Source of the DNA: Nansenia antarctica
Taxonomy: Eukaryota > Chordata > Actinopteri > Argentiniformes > Microstomatidae
Direction: 5' to 3'
NCBI GenBank assembly: GCA_963989245.1
Contig: OZ022355.1
Location: 26,888,875-26,952,874, forward strand
Length of the DNA: 64,000 bases
Shown: positions 50,891-62,974 of the stretch, piece after piece
Position numbering within the stretch: position 1 is the stretch's first letter
How the letters are laid out: each line of letters starts with the position of its first letter
The notes under the pieces: generated by a model
What the model saw: only the letters and a program-made list of their open reading frames with translations
Database searches by the model: none
Told to the model about the DNA's origin: nothing
Program-made: the position numbers and the translations under genes

Positions 50891-51419
50891 AAGGAGGAAG
50901 TGGTGACCAGCAAGAATGCCTCAGGAGAGGCGGGATCTCCCCTGGAGCGCGGAGCATAAATACGGGGCCCTCTTTGGCTCCAGCATTGTCTCTGTCCCCA
51001 TAGGCTATAGCTTGTAAAGAAGGACACGTTGGTCAGCTGAATATGAAGATTCGTCTTGAAAAACGATGTAGGCCTATTTGTTGAAACGTCAAATCACTCC
51101 GGAGGGGGATCGGCTATCGAGCCAACGGGCCACATTACCCAGAGGCTGAGAGACGGGAACGGCCTGCGTTAGAAACCTCACCTGAGTTCTGATACACTCA
51201 GATTTGCACGATTATATGAATTCATTTCCTCACAGGGCCCATATTGTCTTCGATTTATTCAATAATTATCTCTTAACTCTCTGTCACAAATCTTAGGGGA
51301 GAGGAGGGTATTGATTAGGGCAGGAGTCAGTGAATCTGGTGGCATTCCGTCGGGGAAATGTGTAAAACAACACCGTATGAATCAGGACGGTGGAACTGCT
51401 TGGACTAAATCACCGTGGT
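50891..51419. other. Unique sequence, possible divergent promoter
   Basis: Includes GCGCGGAGCATAAATACGGG at 50947, a TATA-like motif on the plus strand. No transcript or exon can be supported. Confidence 0.3.
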
Positions 51420-51420
51420 A

Positions 51421-51496
<76 letters not shown>
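51420..51496. repeat. (GT)n microsatellite
   Basis: About 37 GT units. Confidence 0.97.
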
Positions 51497-51498
<2 letters not shown>

Positions 51499-52037
51499 GG
51501 TCTACACGGTGACAGGTATTAGGAGTCCGCGCACAGACCCCCTGACACTGTTGATTTCAGCCCCGCGTCTGAGAGACTGCTCCCGGATAAGATATTCCCT
51601 CCGGAGAGTTCGTAGTTCAAGCTAGATGAACTCAATCTTCGCTTCCAATTTTCTTCAAGCACGCAATGAAATGCACCTGTGGTTCCCCGTCCCACGTCCC
51701 ACGCATTTTTGGATCAACAATGCGTCCATTCCACTCACCGAGTTAACCCAATTGTAAAAGCAACCAGACGACTGAACGATCCGATTCTTTGAATATTTTA
51801 ATATCAGAAATAGGCTACCACCCGGGCCACATGGATGCCTGCCTGCTATTAGGCATTACTTTTTTTATTAGGCAAACTCCCTGCAGGCTCCTATGTGTGG
51901 TGATAATAACGAATGATTGAAGACGCAGTTTTTTTTTTTTTTTTCAATTAATGTAGAATAATTGGGATAGCAATTGCATCTGCATATTCTTCTAGAAATG
52001 TTTAAATTATATATAGGCTATATATAAATTATGATCC

Positions 52038-52074
<37 letters not shown>

Positions 52075-53767
52075 TAAGAATATTTTCCTATAATACACAG
52101 CAATATTCCTATTTTTTTCCCCAAAATAAAATCATGACAACAAAAACAAACATTGATTTGGAGGAAATAATAGGCTATTCCTCCTCTAAAAAAAACATAA
52201 TATATAATTTCTCTCTTCACTTCACCGGTCCTAAAGTCTATCAGCCTATGGGCCCAGATCGAATAAAACAGACTCGTTATACCTCCGTCTAAATTAGTGA
52301 CATCGTTATCTCATTATTTAGTGGGATAGTCACTGCAAATGGATGGCGAGTCTTCTCTCTAAAAAACAACAACATGCTTTTAACCACCCTGGGTGTTTAT
52401 CTAAAAATCAAAACATCAATCTTTATTGGATTAAAACAAGTTGAACAATTTCTGGATGCACATGGGAACCTACAATTGCGAAACGACATTGAGTCGACCG
52501 CTAAGTGAAAACCGACGTCACCATTACGACACACTCCTGCTGTGTCGTGTGTCATTGATGCAACCCATATCTGGGGCTAAAACCTCTTGTCCCAGCAGTC
52601 AATTCAAGGTACTTTATACTAGGCCCAATATCAAGTTATATACCTATCTCTCGTGCCTCCTGTGTTATTAACGCTGTAATTATACCGCACAATATTGTAT
52701 TCACATGTTTGCTTCATATAGGCTACAGCTGTTGCTTCAGTTTTAATTATTAATATTTGTTCGTATTTCAACAAGGGATTTCATTTAATTCTCGTGTAGT
52801 GTCTATTGTTTTAACTATGGAACTATTTAGATTGTCCAGAGTTAGGAGACTGTTTTGGTTGTTATTGAAATGCAAAATAACTTGTATATACTGTAGATTT
52901 TAATATATAAATATGTTATATTGTTTATAATATTTTCTGTGCCGGTTTTGTCAGTGTTTTTGTCGTTGCCTTGTTGTAATAAACCGACAATTTTAAAAGA
53001 ACCGCTGTGTTCGTGGTTCTAATAAAACAAAACAAACATTTATTGTGTCACAGTCTCACAATCCGATCTGCTCTACTTTTTATTCACTATATCCACATCC
53101 ATCAATTACTCTAATTGCGTGACCCGAGGCCGACAGTCTAAGAGCACCTTTACCCACATTGTATTTAAAAGCCAAATGGCTGTTTTCAATACTCCACAAT
53201 CAGAGTAATTGAATAATCTTGGGGGGAAAGTGTATAATGAAAATGAAAATGAAAGTGTATGAAGGGATGATTCCCCTGCCACACCGGCCTGGGTGGGGGG
53301 ATGGAGGGGGGGGGGGGGTGGAGGGATGGAGGGATGGAGGGGGGGTGTTGGACACCTGGCATGAAGGCGGGTTTAGCTCGTGTGTGTGGAGAGAGAATTC
53401 CGGTAATATCCCCGGACCCATTTAATCAGCGTGATGAGCGTTTTCATTTGACTAAATTACATTTGAAACATTAAACACACGGCGGCTTATATTCGGATTG
53501 CAGACCTTTACAGTTGGTTACCGAGAAACAATGAAATCATAAGGCTCAGATCAGACGGCTGAGTTTTAAATATTCTATAGAGGATATTCCAAATATGATC
53601 AACTAATGTGGGCCTACATTAAAACCACCTGGCGTCTTTTTTGGCGTTCGTTCTAAGGGCCTTTGTGAACGAGGGTGGTCGTGATTGTGCGCAATGTAAC
53701 CCAGGGTCTGAATAAACCAGCCTGGTCTCACACGGCAGACGTCAGAATTCGACGTTTGTCCATCGCA
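51497..53767. other. Non-coding, AT-rich, repeat-poor
   Basis: No exon is recognised. Small repeats: T-run 51932-51943, (ATA)n 52041-52072, G-rich 53290-53345 (GGATGGAGGGGG units). The remaining sequence is single-copy. Confidence 0.5.
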
Positions 53768-54095
53768 TCCAAACGTCGAATTCCGATGTGACATTGGGGT
53801 AGCTCGTTCTGAAAGCGCAGGGGTGCGCCTGCTATGTGCGCCTGTCGGGGCTTCTCTCGGGATTATTCCATTTTGAATTGGAAACCCTATGGTTACCCTA
53901 ACCCTAACCCTAACCCTAACCTTAACCCTAACCCTAACCTTAACCCTAACCCTAAATGTGGCCTAACTAATTAATGCAAGTGCTATTCAAAATGGAATAA
54001 TCCCGAGAGAAGGCCCGACAGGCGCACATAACAGGCGCACCCCTGCGCTTTCAGAACGAGCTACCCCAATGTCACGTCAGAATTCGACGTTTGGA
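53768..54095. mobile_element. Large palindrome with (CCCTAA)n loop
   Basis: The left arm starts TCCAAACGTCGAATTC and the right arm ends GAATTCGACGTTTGGA. The arms pair for about 110 bp (GGGGTAGCTCGTTCTGAAAG; GGGATTATTCCATTTTGAAT) with few mismatches. The loop at 53893-53956 holds about ten CCCTAA/CCTTAA units. An extra CGAATTC hairpin lies at 53746-53775. No coding capacity and no clear target duplication. Confidence 0.85.
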
Positions 54096-54424
54096 GCTAT
54101 GATGCTTGGAAGTCTCGTGCGCGTCCATAGGTTATCCTAACGGGTCTCGTGCTCGTCGTTGTAAAACCTAATGACGCGCATCCCGGAGGACAGTGAGTGA
54201 GCGCGCGGCCATAACTCACGCAGAGGGCGAGCTCTCCGCCACGGCTGTTGACCCAGCCACCTCTAATGCGATATCATATTTCAGTGGAAGAGTTCATTGA
54301 CATCTGCGATTCACAAATCCATCTTATCGGTATATATAAGGCGAGGCCGACCAAGAGGTCTTAAAATACAACCATTCATTTTCTCACCGTCCTCCTGTAC
54401 GCCTCTACTGTATCGGCTATACGT

Positions 54425-54666
54425 GACGTTAGAATTATAAGGTTCTATCTCCATTTTTGTCAAAATTGAGTTTTTTACATAATCTGATCCATTAGGTGTT
54501 TATTAATGCCTGTGTGGTGTTATTTTTTAAATCTTGAAATCTTTGAGTTAGTAATTCATAAAATACAAAGGTTCCATCTCACAAAACATAATGGAATGTA
54601 AAAACTTTGACCCTCAATATCTCTGAACTGCCCTAAACGGAGATAGAACCTTATCATTCTAAACTC
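54425..54666. mobile_element. MITE, unexpanded copy of the 46989 family
   Basis: 242 bp, ends TTAGAATTATAAGGTTCTAT and GAACCTTATCATTCTAAACTC-type. The sequence between matches the other copy in reverse. The GGTTCTATCTCC motif is single at each end. Confidence 0.85.
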
Positions 54667-55059
54667 ACGTTAATAGCTGTAGTGTGTCCTTATAGGCCCA
54701 ACTTATACCTGCTGGTTATGTAAAACAAGCAACGTGGCTTTTGTGCCTAAAGGTGATCACAAGATTGGTTTCCATGCACGAAAAAGTATCTTCGATGTTT
54801 CCAGACCAAAAATAATAAGAGGCACAATTGACAGAAGATGGTTAGTAACTCGGTATCGGTGATTGACTGGAAGACATCCTAAAGTGCGACCTCGATAGAA
54901 ACATAATAAACACGACTTCAATCGAATCAACACTTTAATGTAGTCTCTCTCCTCTCTCTGCCGAGATGTCATCATGCCATTTTTTCCCATCAGTTGTGTT
55001 GTGCATATCAAACAGACCAAACAGGGTTTGAGCGTCTCTTCAGTGGCCTGGTCCAGACA

Positions 55060-55139
55060 GTAACACACACACACGCGCACACGTGCACCACACACGCACG
55101 CACACGCACGCGTGCACACACACACACGCGCGCGCGCAC

Positions 55140-55177
<38 letters not shown>

Positions 55178-55182
55178 ACATA

Positions 55183-55226
<44 letters not shown>

Positions 55227-55241
55227 CACGCACACACGCAC

Positions 55242-55279
<38 letters not shown>

Positions 55280-55297
55280 GCGCGCGCACACACGCAC

Positions 55298-55372
<75 letters not shown>
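55060..55372. repeat. Long imperfect (CA)n array
   Basis: CA units with ACGCG, CGCGCGCG and ATACA variants; two copies of a CGCGCGCGCACACACGC block. All open frames are artefacts. Confidence 0.97.
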
Positions 55373-55374
<2 letters not shown>

Positions 55375-55589
55375 TGGATAGGAAATAATTTAGATTACAG
55401 CGCAAAATGAAAAAGTCCCAATCCAAATACACCAAATACACCAATCACAATCCAAGTACGATGATTAGAAAAAATATAAAAATATGAAGAAAAAATATTG
55501 TGGAGTTCAGTGTTTCCTCGATCATAATCATGGTGTTTTTATTCCATAAACGTACAAAATGAAACATTATTATTCTTGTTTTTATTAAA

Positions 55590-56022
55590 GTGTAATCCCC
55601 CATGAAGGCTATATTGGAATCCCCTGTCCGCCTGTACACCCGGCATGGGACAAATCTCTCTCTTATCCAGTTACGTTTGATAAGCAGGACTGGACTTAAC
55701 GAGGACAATCACAATGCCCTCAGAACAATACGTGGTTTTCACATCACAGAAAGAGGAGAACTTCCTATTAAATATACATTTTAAGTAGACACTAGTCCAC
55801 CACCTGTCACTGCCGTAACTAAACACGTCTCCTAACTATCCATGCACTGTCTGTCCTGTGTTGTCCTGTTTTTGCATTTGTATTTGTACTTGTTTTGTTC
55901 ATATATATGTGAAAAAAAGCATAAATGCACCTTCTGTAAATGCCAAAACAAATTCCTATATGTGTCAAGCATAATGGCAATAAACGTTATCTGAATCTGA
56001 ATCTGAATCTGAATCTGAACTC
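55590..56022 (+). mobile_element. Retroelement 3' end with GAATCT tail
   Basis: Ends AATGGCAATAAACGTTATCT and then (GAATCT)n at 55990-56019, the style of several fish LINE tails. Upstream (55700-55960) is pyrimidine-rich UTR-like sequence. The 5' limit is not clear. Confidence 0.5.
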
Positions 56023-56339
56023 CAGAAGGTGATGTAAACAGACCTACCTGCTCAGGTGATTTCGGCCACATGTTCATTTCAGCACCACTGGTGCTGGACA
56101 GCGCTCAGAGCAGAAGGCTTTCTCTCCTGTTTTCTCTTTCTTCTGTATTCCTGTTGGGTTCAGAAAGCACGAGGGAAAACTGACCAGCACTCGATTTAAC
56201 ATATTTATTGTTGTTGTTGTCCGTTTCACAAAAATAGAAACCGACAAGAGAGATAACCGGTGCTGCCTCGCGGTACATCGGTGTCACAGCGCGCTCACCG
56301 TTCCTTTAGAAACCAGAACGGGAGAGCGAACCCCGGCAG

Positions 56340-56580
56340 AGGGCACGGAGGAAATTAAATTGCACTTGGGAGCAAATTGTATCAGGGAATAGTTATTGTC
56401 TCCTGACAGCTCCTGTCCATTTAGGTAATTAGTAGAGGAGATTGTTGGAACAAACGACATGAATTCTCGTCAAGTATCATGTTTTCCCACAGCGGCCTGA
56501 TTTACTTTAGCGATTTGCTAAATATTAAATGTTCCTGTTGATTTCATTAGTTGATTCATATTAGCAGTCAGTTGTTTTTT
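56340..56580. promoter_or_regulatory. Candidate conserved non-coding block upstream of lhx4
   Basis: Repeat-free with AGGTAATTAGTAG, GACAGCTCCTG, ATTTCATTAGTTGATTCATA and TTAGCGATTTGCTAAATA. Homeodomain-type TAATTA/ATTAG cores. Inference from composition only. Confidence 0.22.
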
Positions 56581-57100
56581 TTGTTTTTTATCAGACCACA
56601 CGTTAAACTGGTGGTCCAGACTAAACATATAGGCCTTTGCGAGTTGTTATAGGCTAACGAGACAGACATGTATAGCCTATTTCATTGTTATATTACACAA
56701 AGAAATACATGTGTGTTGTATTTTTTCAGAGTATGCAACCAAAATATAAGAAATAGTCTGCACACGTTGTTACACTGAAATACATTGTTTAAAAATCTCT
56801 GTTTAAATCTCGACACTTTCGTGTCCTCAATGTATGATACGTAATTACAGGAGATGTGTTAGCTTGCATACAGCAGCCCGACTCTGACTGATGTTTTTTT
56901 TTTTCTTCCAAATAATAAGAAATAACAATGGGGCTCAATGTTATCAAATCACTTTCCCGTAGGCCGATAGATAAGATACACATGGCTACTACAGCTCCCT
57001 GTCAAATAGATTGGTCTTTCTCGTTCGTTCTTTAAATAAATACCCGTTCACACACTGTCACCTTCACTCCATTCGGCGTCAGATGCTTCCAGGATAAAAC
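56581..57100. other. Non-coding AT-rich sequence
   Basis: Nothing recognised beyond short T-runs. Confidence 0.4.
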
Positions 57101-57104
57101 TGTG

Positions 57105-57168
<64 letters not shown>

Positions 57169-57215
57169 CGTGCGTGTGTGTGCGTGCGTGCGTGTGTGTG
57201 TGTGCGCGCGCGCGT
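57101..57215. repeat. (GT)n with GTGC variants
   Basis: GT tract ending in GCGCGCGCG. Artefactual open frames on both strands. Confidence 0.96.
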
Positions 57216-58418
57216 ACGTGGAGCAATCTAAACAAAGCGAACAGTGCTATGACCTGTTTGAGTTTGAGTGAATTCCAGCCCAAGTAGGCCTACATAATTA
57301 CAATTATTATTCTAAAAAAAAATATGATAATGTACAGTCGGCCGACTGTATCAATTGACACTGAGGACATTATCCCAAATGAACGCCGATTTAAATCGTT
57401 TTATAAACGCGGGAACTGGACGGAAAGAGCAAATATCCCCCCTCCGGTGACAAGACCACGGCCACTCGAGTGCATTAAAACAGCATGAGTGACAGAGCTT
57501 TGGATCCTCTCCAAGTTCATCATCTACGCGGCTCCTACGAAGCCATGCATTTTACTGTGGAATAAACTGTCCCGGGTCAAGCTTTCAGATCAGGTTACCG
57601 TTATCTTTCGGCCTATCTATCTCTTTTTGCGGAGGCGGGGGGGGGGAGCCTAACTGAATTCGCTTCAGCGCCGTGAATGCATTTGATAAGTTATTGATTT
57701 ATCGTTCCCTCCCTCCCTCTCCTTTCGAGGGATAGGTCTGTCTACCTCGAAAATATAAAAGCAACAACTCTGAGCAACGGCTGCTCTGGGTTCATAACGA
57801 GTCCCAAATACTAAAGGAGAGGCTCTTCGGAGCTCCTACCCCTGACAATCAGCCACCTCCCCTGGGTACAGATCAACTCCACACCCTGGTCGGGGAGGCC
57901 TATAAATAACTACCATATATAGAGGAAATGAGAGGGTCTGGGATGGGGGCTTACCCTGGGATGTTACCCTGGCATCTCCGGCCAGCGGGTTGAGGAGTGA
58001 GGTGCATTACAGCCCTAACCAGCCAGGCACGGCAGACCTGAACGAGCCGCCTTTCCGTTTGACAAAGAACATTAGCATATTCCTCAGCCTGCTGGACTTG
58101 AACGGTTTTAATTGAAAAAATCAATTATGCTGCATTTTCATTATTGACTGACTTCAGTGAGGGTTTAAAAATGTAGGAATATTTGGTTCGAGGCTTTGAA
58201 TACTATGGTGGCACTGGCAATATAATAGAATAAATACAACAATACAAATCAGCAATCATGATTAAAATGGGTCCAGAATGGTACGGTTACACTTTAGATT
58301 ATATTGTAAAACAAAATAGATATGTATATTTATATATATGTTCATGTACTGAATTATAGCTTATTGTCTTCATTGCTATAGTAGTCCTATCTCCTCTACA
58401 AAGCCACAGCTCTATAGC
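57216..58418. other. Unique sequence with a candidate regulatory block at 57960-58180
   Basis: No exon. 57960-58180 is repeat-free and has CGGTTTTAATTGAAAAAATC, AATTATGCTGCATTTTCATT and AAAGAACATTAGCATATTCC (Sox-, POU- and homeodomain-type motifs). A G-run lies at 57638-57648. Confidence 0.3.
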
Positions 58419-58563
58419 AGGGGAGGCTGGTGGAGGTAGATTGGTCATTGTAATGCATGGAATGGAATGAGGAATGCTATCAAACTTTGATACAGATTCC
58501 TCATTCCATTCCATGCATTCAAGTGAGCCCGTCCTCTGATTTCTACCTCCACCAGCCTCCCCT
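58419..58563. mobile_element. CAGGGGAGGCT palindromic MITE, best full copy
   Basis: CAGGGGAGGCTGGTGGAGGT and ACCTCCACCAGCCTCCCCTG are perfect terminal inverted repeats. Inner ATGCATGGAATGGAATGAGG pairs with CCTCATTCCATTCCATGCAT. About 145 bp, TA present next to both ends. Confidence 0.92.
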
Positions 58564-58599
58564 GTAATGGCTACCATCTCCCCTGGGAGACACGTGCTG

Positions 58600-59170
58600 T
58601 TCTAGGGATGATCAGTCCATAGGCCTTTTTGTAGGGTGTAAAGTAGGCTAGCTCTGCTGTTCATCTGTTGGGTGTAAAGGTACATAGTTCAGCTGTTCAT
58701 CTGTTGGTAAAGGTACATTTCTACAACAGCATGTTTGGATACTGGATTCTGATTGGCTAGCAACAGTGGTAAATATCTAAAAAAAACACAGTTCAGACCG
58801 CATTTTCAGTATCAATGCGCCTCCCAATCAATCTGATTAAGAACACCTGTGCTGACCTACAAGGCAATGGTTGATCTTGTTTATGGGACTATATTCTGTG
58901 GCGGAAGAATATATGTATTCTGAAATGATTAATGATTGTAAATACATGAATTTAATGTTACAACTGTGTATTTATTTGTTATATTATGTGGTGGCTGTTG
59001 TAGAAAAGCAATTGACCATTCGAGGGCGGGGGTTGTGGACTCATTTACCACTGTACAGGGTTTTCCACAACCCCGCCCTCGAATGGTAAATTGCTTCCGT
59101 TCATCTGAAGGGTGTAAAGGTACATAGTTAAGCTGTTCTCTTGTTGGATGTAAAGGTACATATGTAGCTG
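58600..59170. repeat. GGGTGTAAAGGTACATAG minisatellite split by a hairpin-ended insertion
   Basis: Units with GGTGTAAAGGTACATAG and GCTGTTCATCTGTTGG lie at 58630-58715 and 59097-59165. Between them sits about 370 bp that ends in a strong hairpin (59006-59096). Confidence 0.6.
59006..59096. repeat. Inverted repeat (hairpin) with 33-bp arms
   Basis: AAGCAATTGACCATTCGAGG pairs with the right arm ending CGAATGGTAAATTGCTT. One G-run difference. Loop CTCATTTACCACTGTACAGG. Probably part of a MITE. Confidence 0.85.
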
Positions 59171-59199
59171 AGTTGAGATGGTCAACTCACTCCTCAAGA

Positions 59200-59330
59200 T
59201 CAAATACCCCCACCACCCCCCTCTGTCCCCCACCTCCCCCACCACCCCCCTCTGTCCCCCCTGTCCCCCACCTCCCCCACCACCCCCCTCTGTCCCCCCC
59301 TCTCCCCCACCACCCCTCCTCTGGCTTTTC
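59200..59330. repeat. C-rich minisatellite
   Basis: Units such as CCACCCCCCTCTGTCCCCC and CACCTCCCCCA. Confidence 0.88.
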
Positions 59331-60059
59331 GATAGCGTAGCTGGCTAACTTCAGCTAACATCAGGTATTTGAGGAGACGGACACGTGTGTCGGCAAGTCA
59401 GAAGTGGCGAGTTCAAGGCGCAAGTGGTGATGTTGCGGGGCTACTGTTTGCGACAATGTGACGTCTGTGTCACATAACAGGCTAGCCCAGCTGTTCTCTG
59501 CACTGGCGGCGGCCATGCCGCTGAAGACCAGATGAGACAGCTCTCCCAGGATGTGTAGGGGGAGGAGCCACCACAGTAAAATGAGATGAATTTGACCCTG
59601 CTTGACCCCTACTACTAGGGGTAAATGTAAAGCAGGGGAGGGGGGGGGGAGATGGGTATTGGAGACAGAATAAGGGAATCATATCTTCACACGTTTTTTT
59701 CACTTCTTCTTTAATTAATTCCGTCTTGGTGTGTGTGTGTGTGTGTTCTCTCACCCTCTATAGGGGGGAAAGCTTTATGGTATTATTAAAGTGGGAGAGA
59801 TGGCAGGAAAGGTATCTGCCCCCCACCCACCCCCCCCCCCCCCTGCATGTTAATATCAACAGCGGAAGAACGAACAGGAGAGACGCGCTATAAAACTCTG
59901 CTTTGTCTTATTTATGGAAGACAACACCTAAGACAGCAGGAGGACTCTTCTACCCTTGAGTTTTTTAATTTGTTGTTGTTTTTAGATCTCATGATGGGCT
60001 CTGTTCTGTTTCTCTGGTGCTAGCCTCTGGTGCTAGCCTCTGGTGCTAGCCTTGGGGCT
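59331..60059. other. Non-coding sequence with short repeats
   Basis: C-runs at 59818-59842, a short GT run at 59730-59745 and three CTCTGGTGCTAGC units at 60012-60052. No gene. Confidence 0.5.
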
Positions 60060-60216
60060 GCAGGGGAGGCCCGCGGAGGTAGACATCGGAGGACGGGGCT
60101 CATTGTAACGAACGCACGGGACAGAATCAGGAATGAATCCATATCCTCTCTCCTTCCATTCCATTCATTATCATGACGTCACCGGCCTCTGATTTCTACC
60201 TCCACTAGCCTCCCCC
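60060..60216. mobile_element. CAGGGGAGGC palindromic MITE, diverged copy
   Basis: CAGGGGAGGCCCGCGGAGGT at the left and TTTCTACCTCCACTAGCCTC at the right. Arms diverged in the middle. Confidence 0.82.
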
Positions 60217-60304
60217 CCTGAGAGATACAGAGCTAGCTGACTGACAGAGCTAGCTGACTGAGTCTGTCTACGTGGGAGGATGGCCTGAAGAAGAGGGGTT
60301 CTAG

Positions 60305-60550
60305 GTACGTCTGTGGCTCAGGAGGTAGAGCCGCCGTCTAATGATCGCAAGGTCGGCAGAGCGTTAGAACCCCAGCTGGCCATGTGTCGAGGTGTCCTTG
60401 GGCAAGACACAGAACCCCAAATTGCTCCCAATGAGCGGGTCGGCGCCTCGCATGGCAGCTTGCCGCCATTGGTGTGTGAATGTGTGTGTGAACGGGTGAA
60501 GGAGAGACATTGTAAAGCGCTTTGGAATAAGGCGTACATCTTTTATCTAT
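60305..60550 (+). mobile_element. tRNA-derived SINE, family A copy 5
   Basis: GTGGCTCAGGAGGTAGAGCC, GTGTCCTTGGGCAAGACAC, CAGCTTGCCGCCATTGGTGT and the tail GTAAAGCGCTTTGGAATAAG. Open frames on both strands are SINE sequence. Confidence 0.88.
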
Positions 60551-61031
60551 ACATTCTATAAATGTATTCAGATTTTCTCGAATGTCTAGAATTCAAAACA
60601 GTGCACAAGGGCCAGGAAAATTATTTTCACTCAGAATTCTAGATTTCTGAGGAAAAGAAATTCTAGAATTTTGAGAATTCAGAATAGTGCAATTCCCCAA
60701 TAAGTGCTGTGTATCCCTGGGCAACCAGCGTGAGATACCAGCCGATTGGCAGAGAGTCTCTGACTGTATTAAACCCCCCCCATGTCCTCAGGGTGGCCTG
60801 TCCACCTCCACACTCAACGCTGGCACAAACACAGACCCATCTCTGCACCACAGCCAACTTCCTCATTAGACCTCATTAGTCTCTACCATCTAATACCCAT
60901 AATACACTGGGCTCAGCACACCCCAGGACCGCCCCCCCCCAGCCACAGGTCAAGGGGTCAACAAGCACCTGCCTGACTCTAATCCAATAGAAAACATAGT
61001 AAACAAAGTCCTCAACCAATTAGACAGCAAG
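60551..61031. other. Non-coding sequence
   Basis: AATTCTAGAATTC-like inverted motifs at 60585-60685. No gene found. Confidence 0.4.
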
Positions 61032-61171
61032 GGGGGGTATTCCATCAACGTCACTAAGGGAAAATCCAGGCTTATTTTCGTGAGGCAGGATTTTTTGTTC
61101 TTAAAACATCTCGCGGGATTGATCAAAATAAGCCGGGATTGTCCTTTAGCAACTTTGATGGAACACCCCCC
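61032..61171. mobile_element. Harbinger-type MITE
   Basis: The ends are GGGGGGTATTCCATCAACGT and ACTTTGATGGAACACCCCCC. 140 bp; inner CCAGGCTTATTTTCGTGAGG pairs with AAAATAAGCCGGGATTG. The same terminal style as 25101-26606. Confidence 0.85.
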
Positions 61172-61639
61172 AGGACGGTGGGAAGGGAAGGGAAGGGGCT
61201 CATCAGCCAGTCACAACAAAGCAAAGAGTCAAGTAGATAAACAAACCCATGAAAGTTTGTTTGTGTGCGCGTCATAATTCTCATAATTCACATTAAGTCT
61301 GGCCCGAGCAGAAGAGAAGAGAGCCCCTCCAAGCGTTTGATCAGATCAGAGAAGGCGGAAAAAAAAACTCTCCGGAATTAGTTTTATGGATACATCTGAA
61401 GCAATCAGTAAAATGGCGGCAAAAAAACCAACAACCCAACCCTTGTGTGTAATTTCCGGGTTGACGAATGAGGACATTTCTCCACCGGCCCGCCGGTTCT
61501 GTGGATCATAAAGTGTCATTGGGTTTAATTCACAGTTGTGTGTGAGCGGCGGGTTTGATTTAGTCAAAGAGACGCCAGCTGCTCGCTCTGGGCCTCACTC
61601 CTCCTTTAATGTGGAGCCATCAATCAGACCCCGGGGTGG
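61172..61639. other. Unique sequence
   Basis: 61500-61620 is repeat-free with GGGTTTAATTCACAG, GCCATCAATCAGACC and GCCAGCTGCTCG (an E-box). No gene. Confidence 0.3.
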
Positions 61640-61975
61640 GGAGGGGGGGAGGGAAGGGAGGAGGGAGGGGAGGAGGAGGGAGGGGAGGAGGAGGAGACAA
61701 TGTGGAGGCCGCCGGGCCGCTCCGGAAACACAACGCCGCTCCCATCAGACGGAGGGGAGGATAGGGAGACGTGGAGGGGAGGGACCGGGGGGGGGAGGAT
61801 GAGGAGGAGAGGGGAGGACTGGGGGGGGGAGGAGAGGGGGAGGACGGGAGGGGGAGGAGGGTGGGGGGGAGACGTGGAGGGGAGGGACCTGGGGTACGGG
61901 AGGGGGAGGAGGGGGGAGGAGAGGGGAAGGAGAGGGGAGGAGAGGGGGGTGAGGTTGAGGAGGGAGTGAAATGTT
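61640..61975. repeat. GGGGAGGA-rich purine array
   Basis: Interrupted purine tract with GGAGACGTGGAGGGGAGGGA twice. Open frames are artefacts. Confidence 0.92.
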
Positions 61976-62160
61976 CCAGGAAAACACAAAGCTGAAGATC
62001 AAGCGTTTAGTGTCCTTCAGACCAGCGTGTAATCTGGACCACATCAAAACACTCCTCCTCCTCCTCCTCCTCCTCCTCTTCCTATCCCCCCTCAAGGTCC
62101 CCCCCCCCCCCCCCCCCGCACCCCACCCAACCTCACGGTCGAACACTCCAGAGCCAAGCC
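61976..62160. other. Unique sequence, (CTC)n and poly-C
   Basis: (CTC)n lies at 62052-62077 and poly-C at 62098-62117. Confidence 0.7.
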
Positions 62161-62365
62161 CACTTCCAAGTGTGTGAGGGAGGGAGGGAAGAGAGGGGAA
62201 CAGAAAGCCGATTGCGTTTTAATAAAGTTTATTATCGGGTGGAGGCTAATCCTCGAGGTAATCTCCCGCAGGCCCAAAGGAAAGCTGGATTACACACTTG
62301 CCATAATCCCAATGAAATTGTTAGGATTTAGCCCAGCGCTAGCGAGCAGATGGCAACAGGCTTTT
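62160..62365. promoter_or_regulatory. Candidate conserved non-coding block
   Basis: Repeat-free: GCGTTTTAATAAAGTTTATT, GGAGGCTAATCCTCGAGGTAA, CTGGATTACACACTTGCC, GGATTTAGCCCAGC and CAGATGGCAACAGG (E-box). TAATCC/GGATTA are bicoid-class (Otx/Pitx) core sites. Inference only. Confidence 0.28.
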
Positions 62366-62384
62366 TCCTTCAAAACCTACAGCC

Positions 62385-62520
62385 CAACAACCCCCCCCCC
62401 CCCACCACGACCCCACACCCTCACACACCCCACGACCCCACCACACCCCCCCACGACCCCCACACCCTCACACACCCCACGACCCCACCACACCCCCCCA
62501 CGACCCCACACCCCCACCGT
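62385..62520. repeat. C-rich minisatellite
   Basis: CCCCACGACCCCACACCCTC units repeated with variants. Confidence 0.92.
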
Positions 62521-62974
62521 ACCCATAAACTATACCTATTGCCATTTCCTCTCATTGCTACAAAGTCAAAGAACATTGACATTTTTGGCATTCAGCATCA
62601 CAATGTTGACTAACCCGAAGCCTAGAATTTTACTCTCTCTCTCTCTTTCATATTACTTATACAATGTGATGTAACAATAGACTAACATTCTGATTCCAAT
62701 TTTGATTAGAAAACAAGGTTCATCATGAAGGATGCCTGAAAATTGGAGGACATGTTGGATGGTGTTGATGCTAGGTTAAAAGGTCCATTTGATTGACATT
62801 GTAGTATGTAGTTGGCAGGTTTGCTCACAAATGGACACCGTCACTCTAACCCTAACATAAAATGCAACCGAACAAAATATGTTGTTAGAGTTTTACATCA
62901 CATTACGATTGGCACGACTCAACCCAAAGGACTTAGTCTAACACGGTCAACGAGGGAACAATCAAAACAAGAAC

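Noticed and set aside
50947..50970. Plus-strand TATA box of a divergent gene
   Set aside because: CATAAATA is present but no plus-strand exon, open frame or conserved start follows.
50128..51027. Pro/Leu/Ser-rich or Arg/Gly-rich proteins upstream of lhx4
   Set aside because: Frames through the (GGA)n tract on both strands. Repeat artefact.
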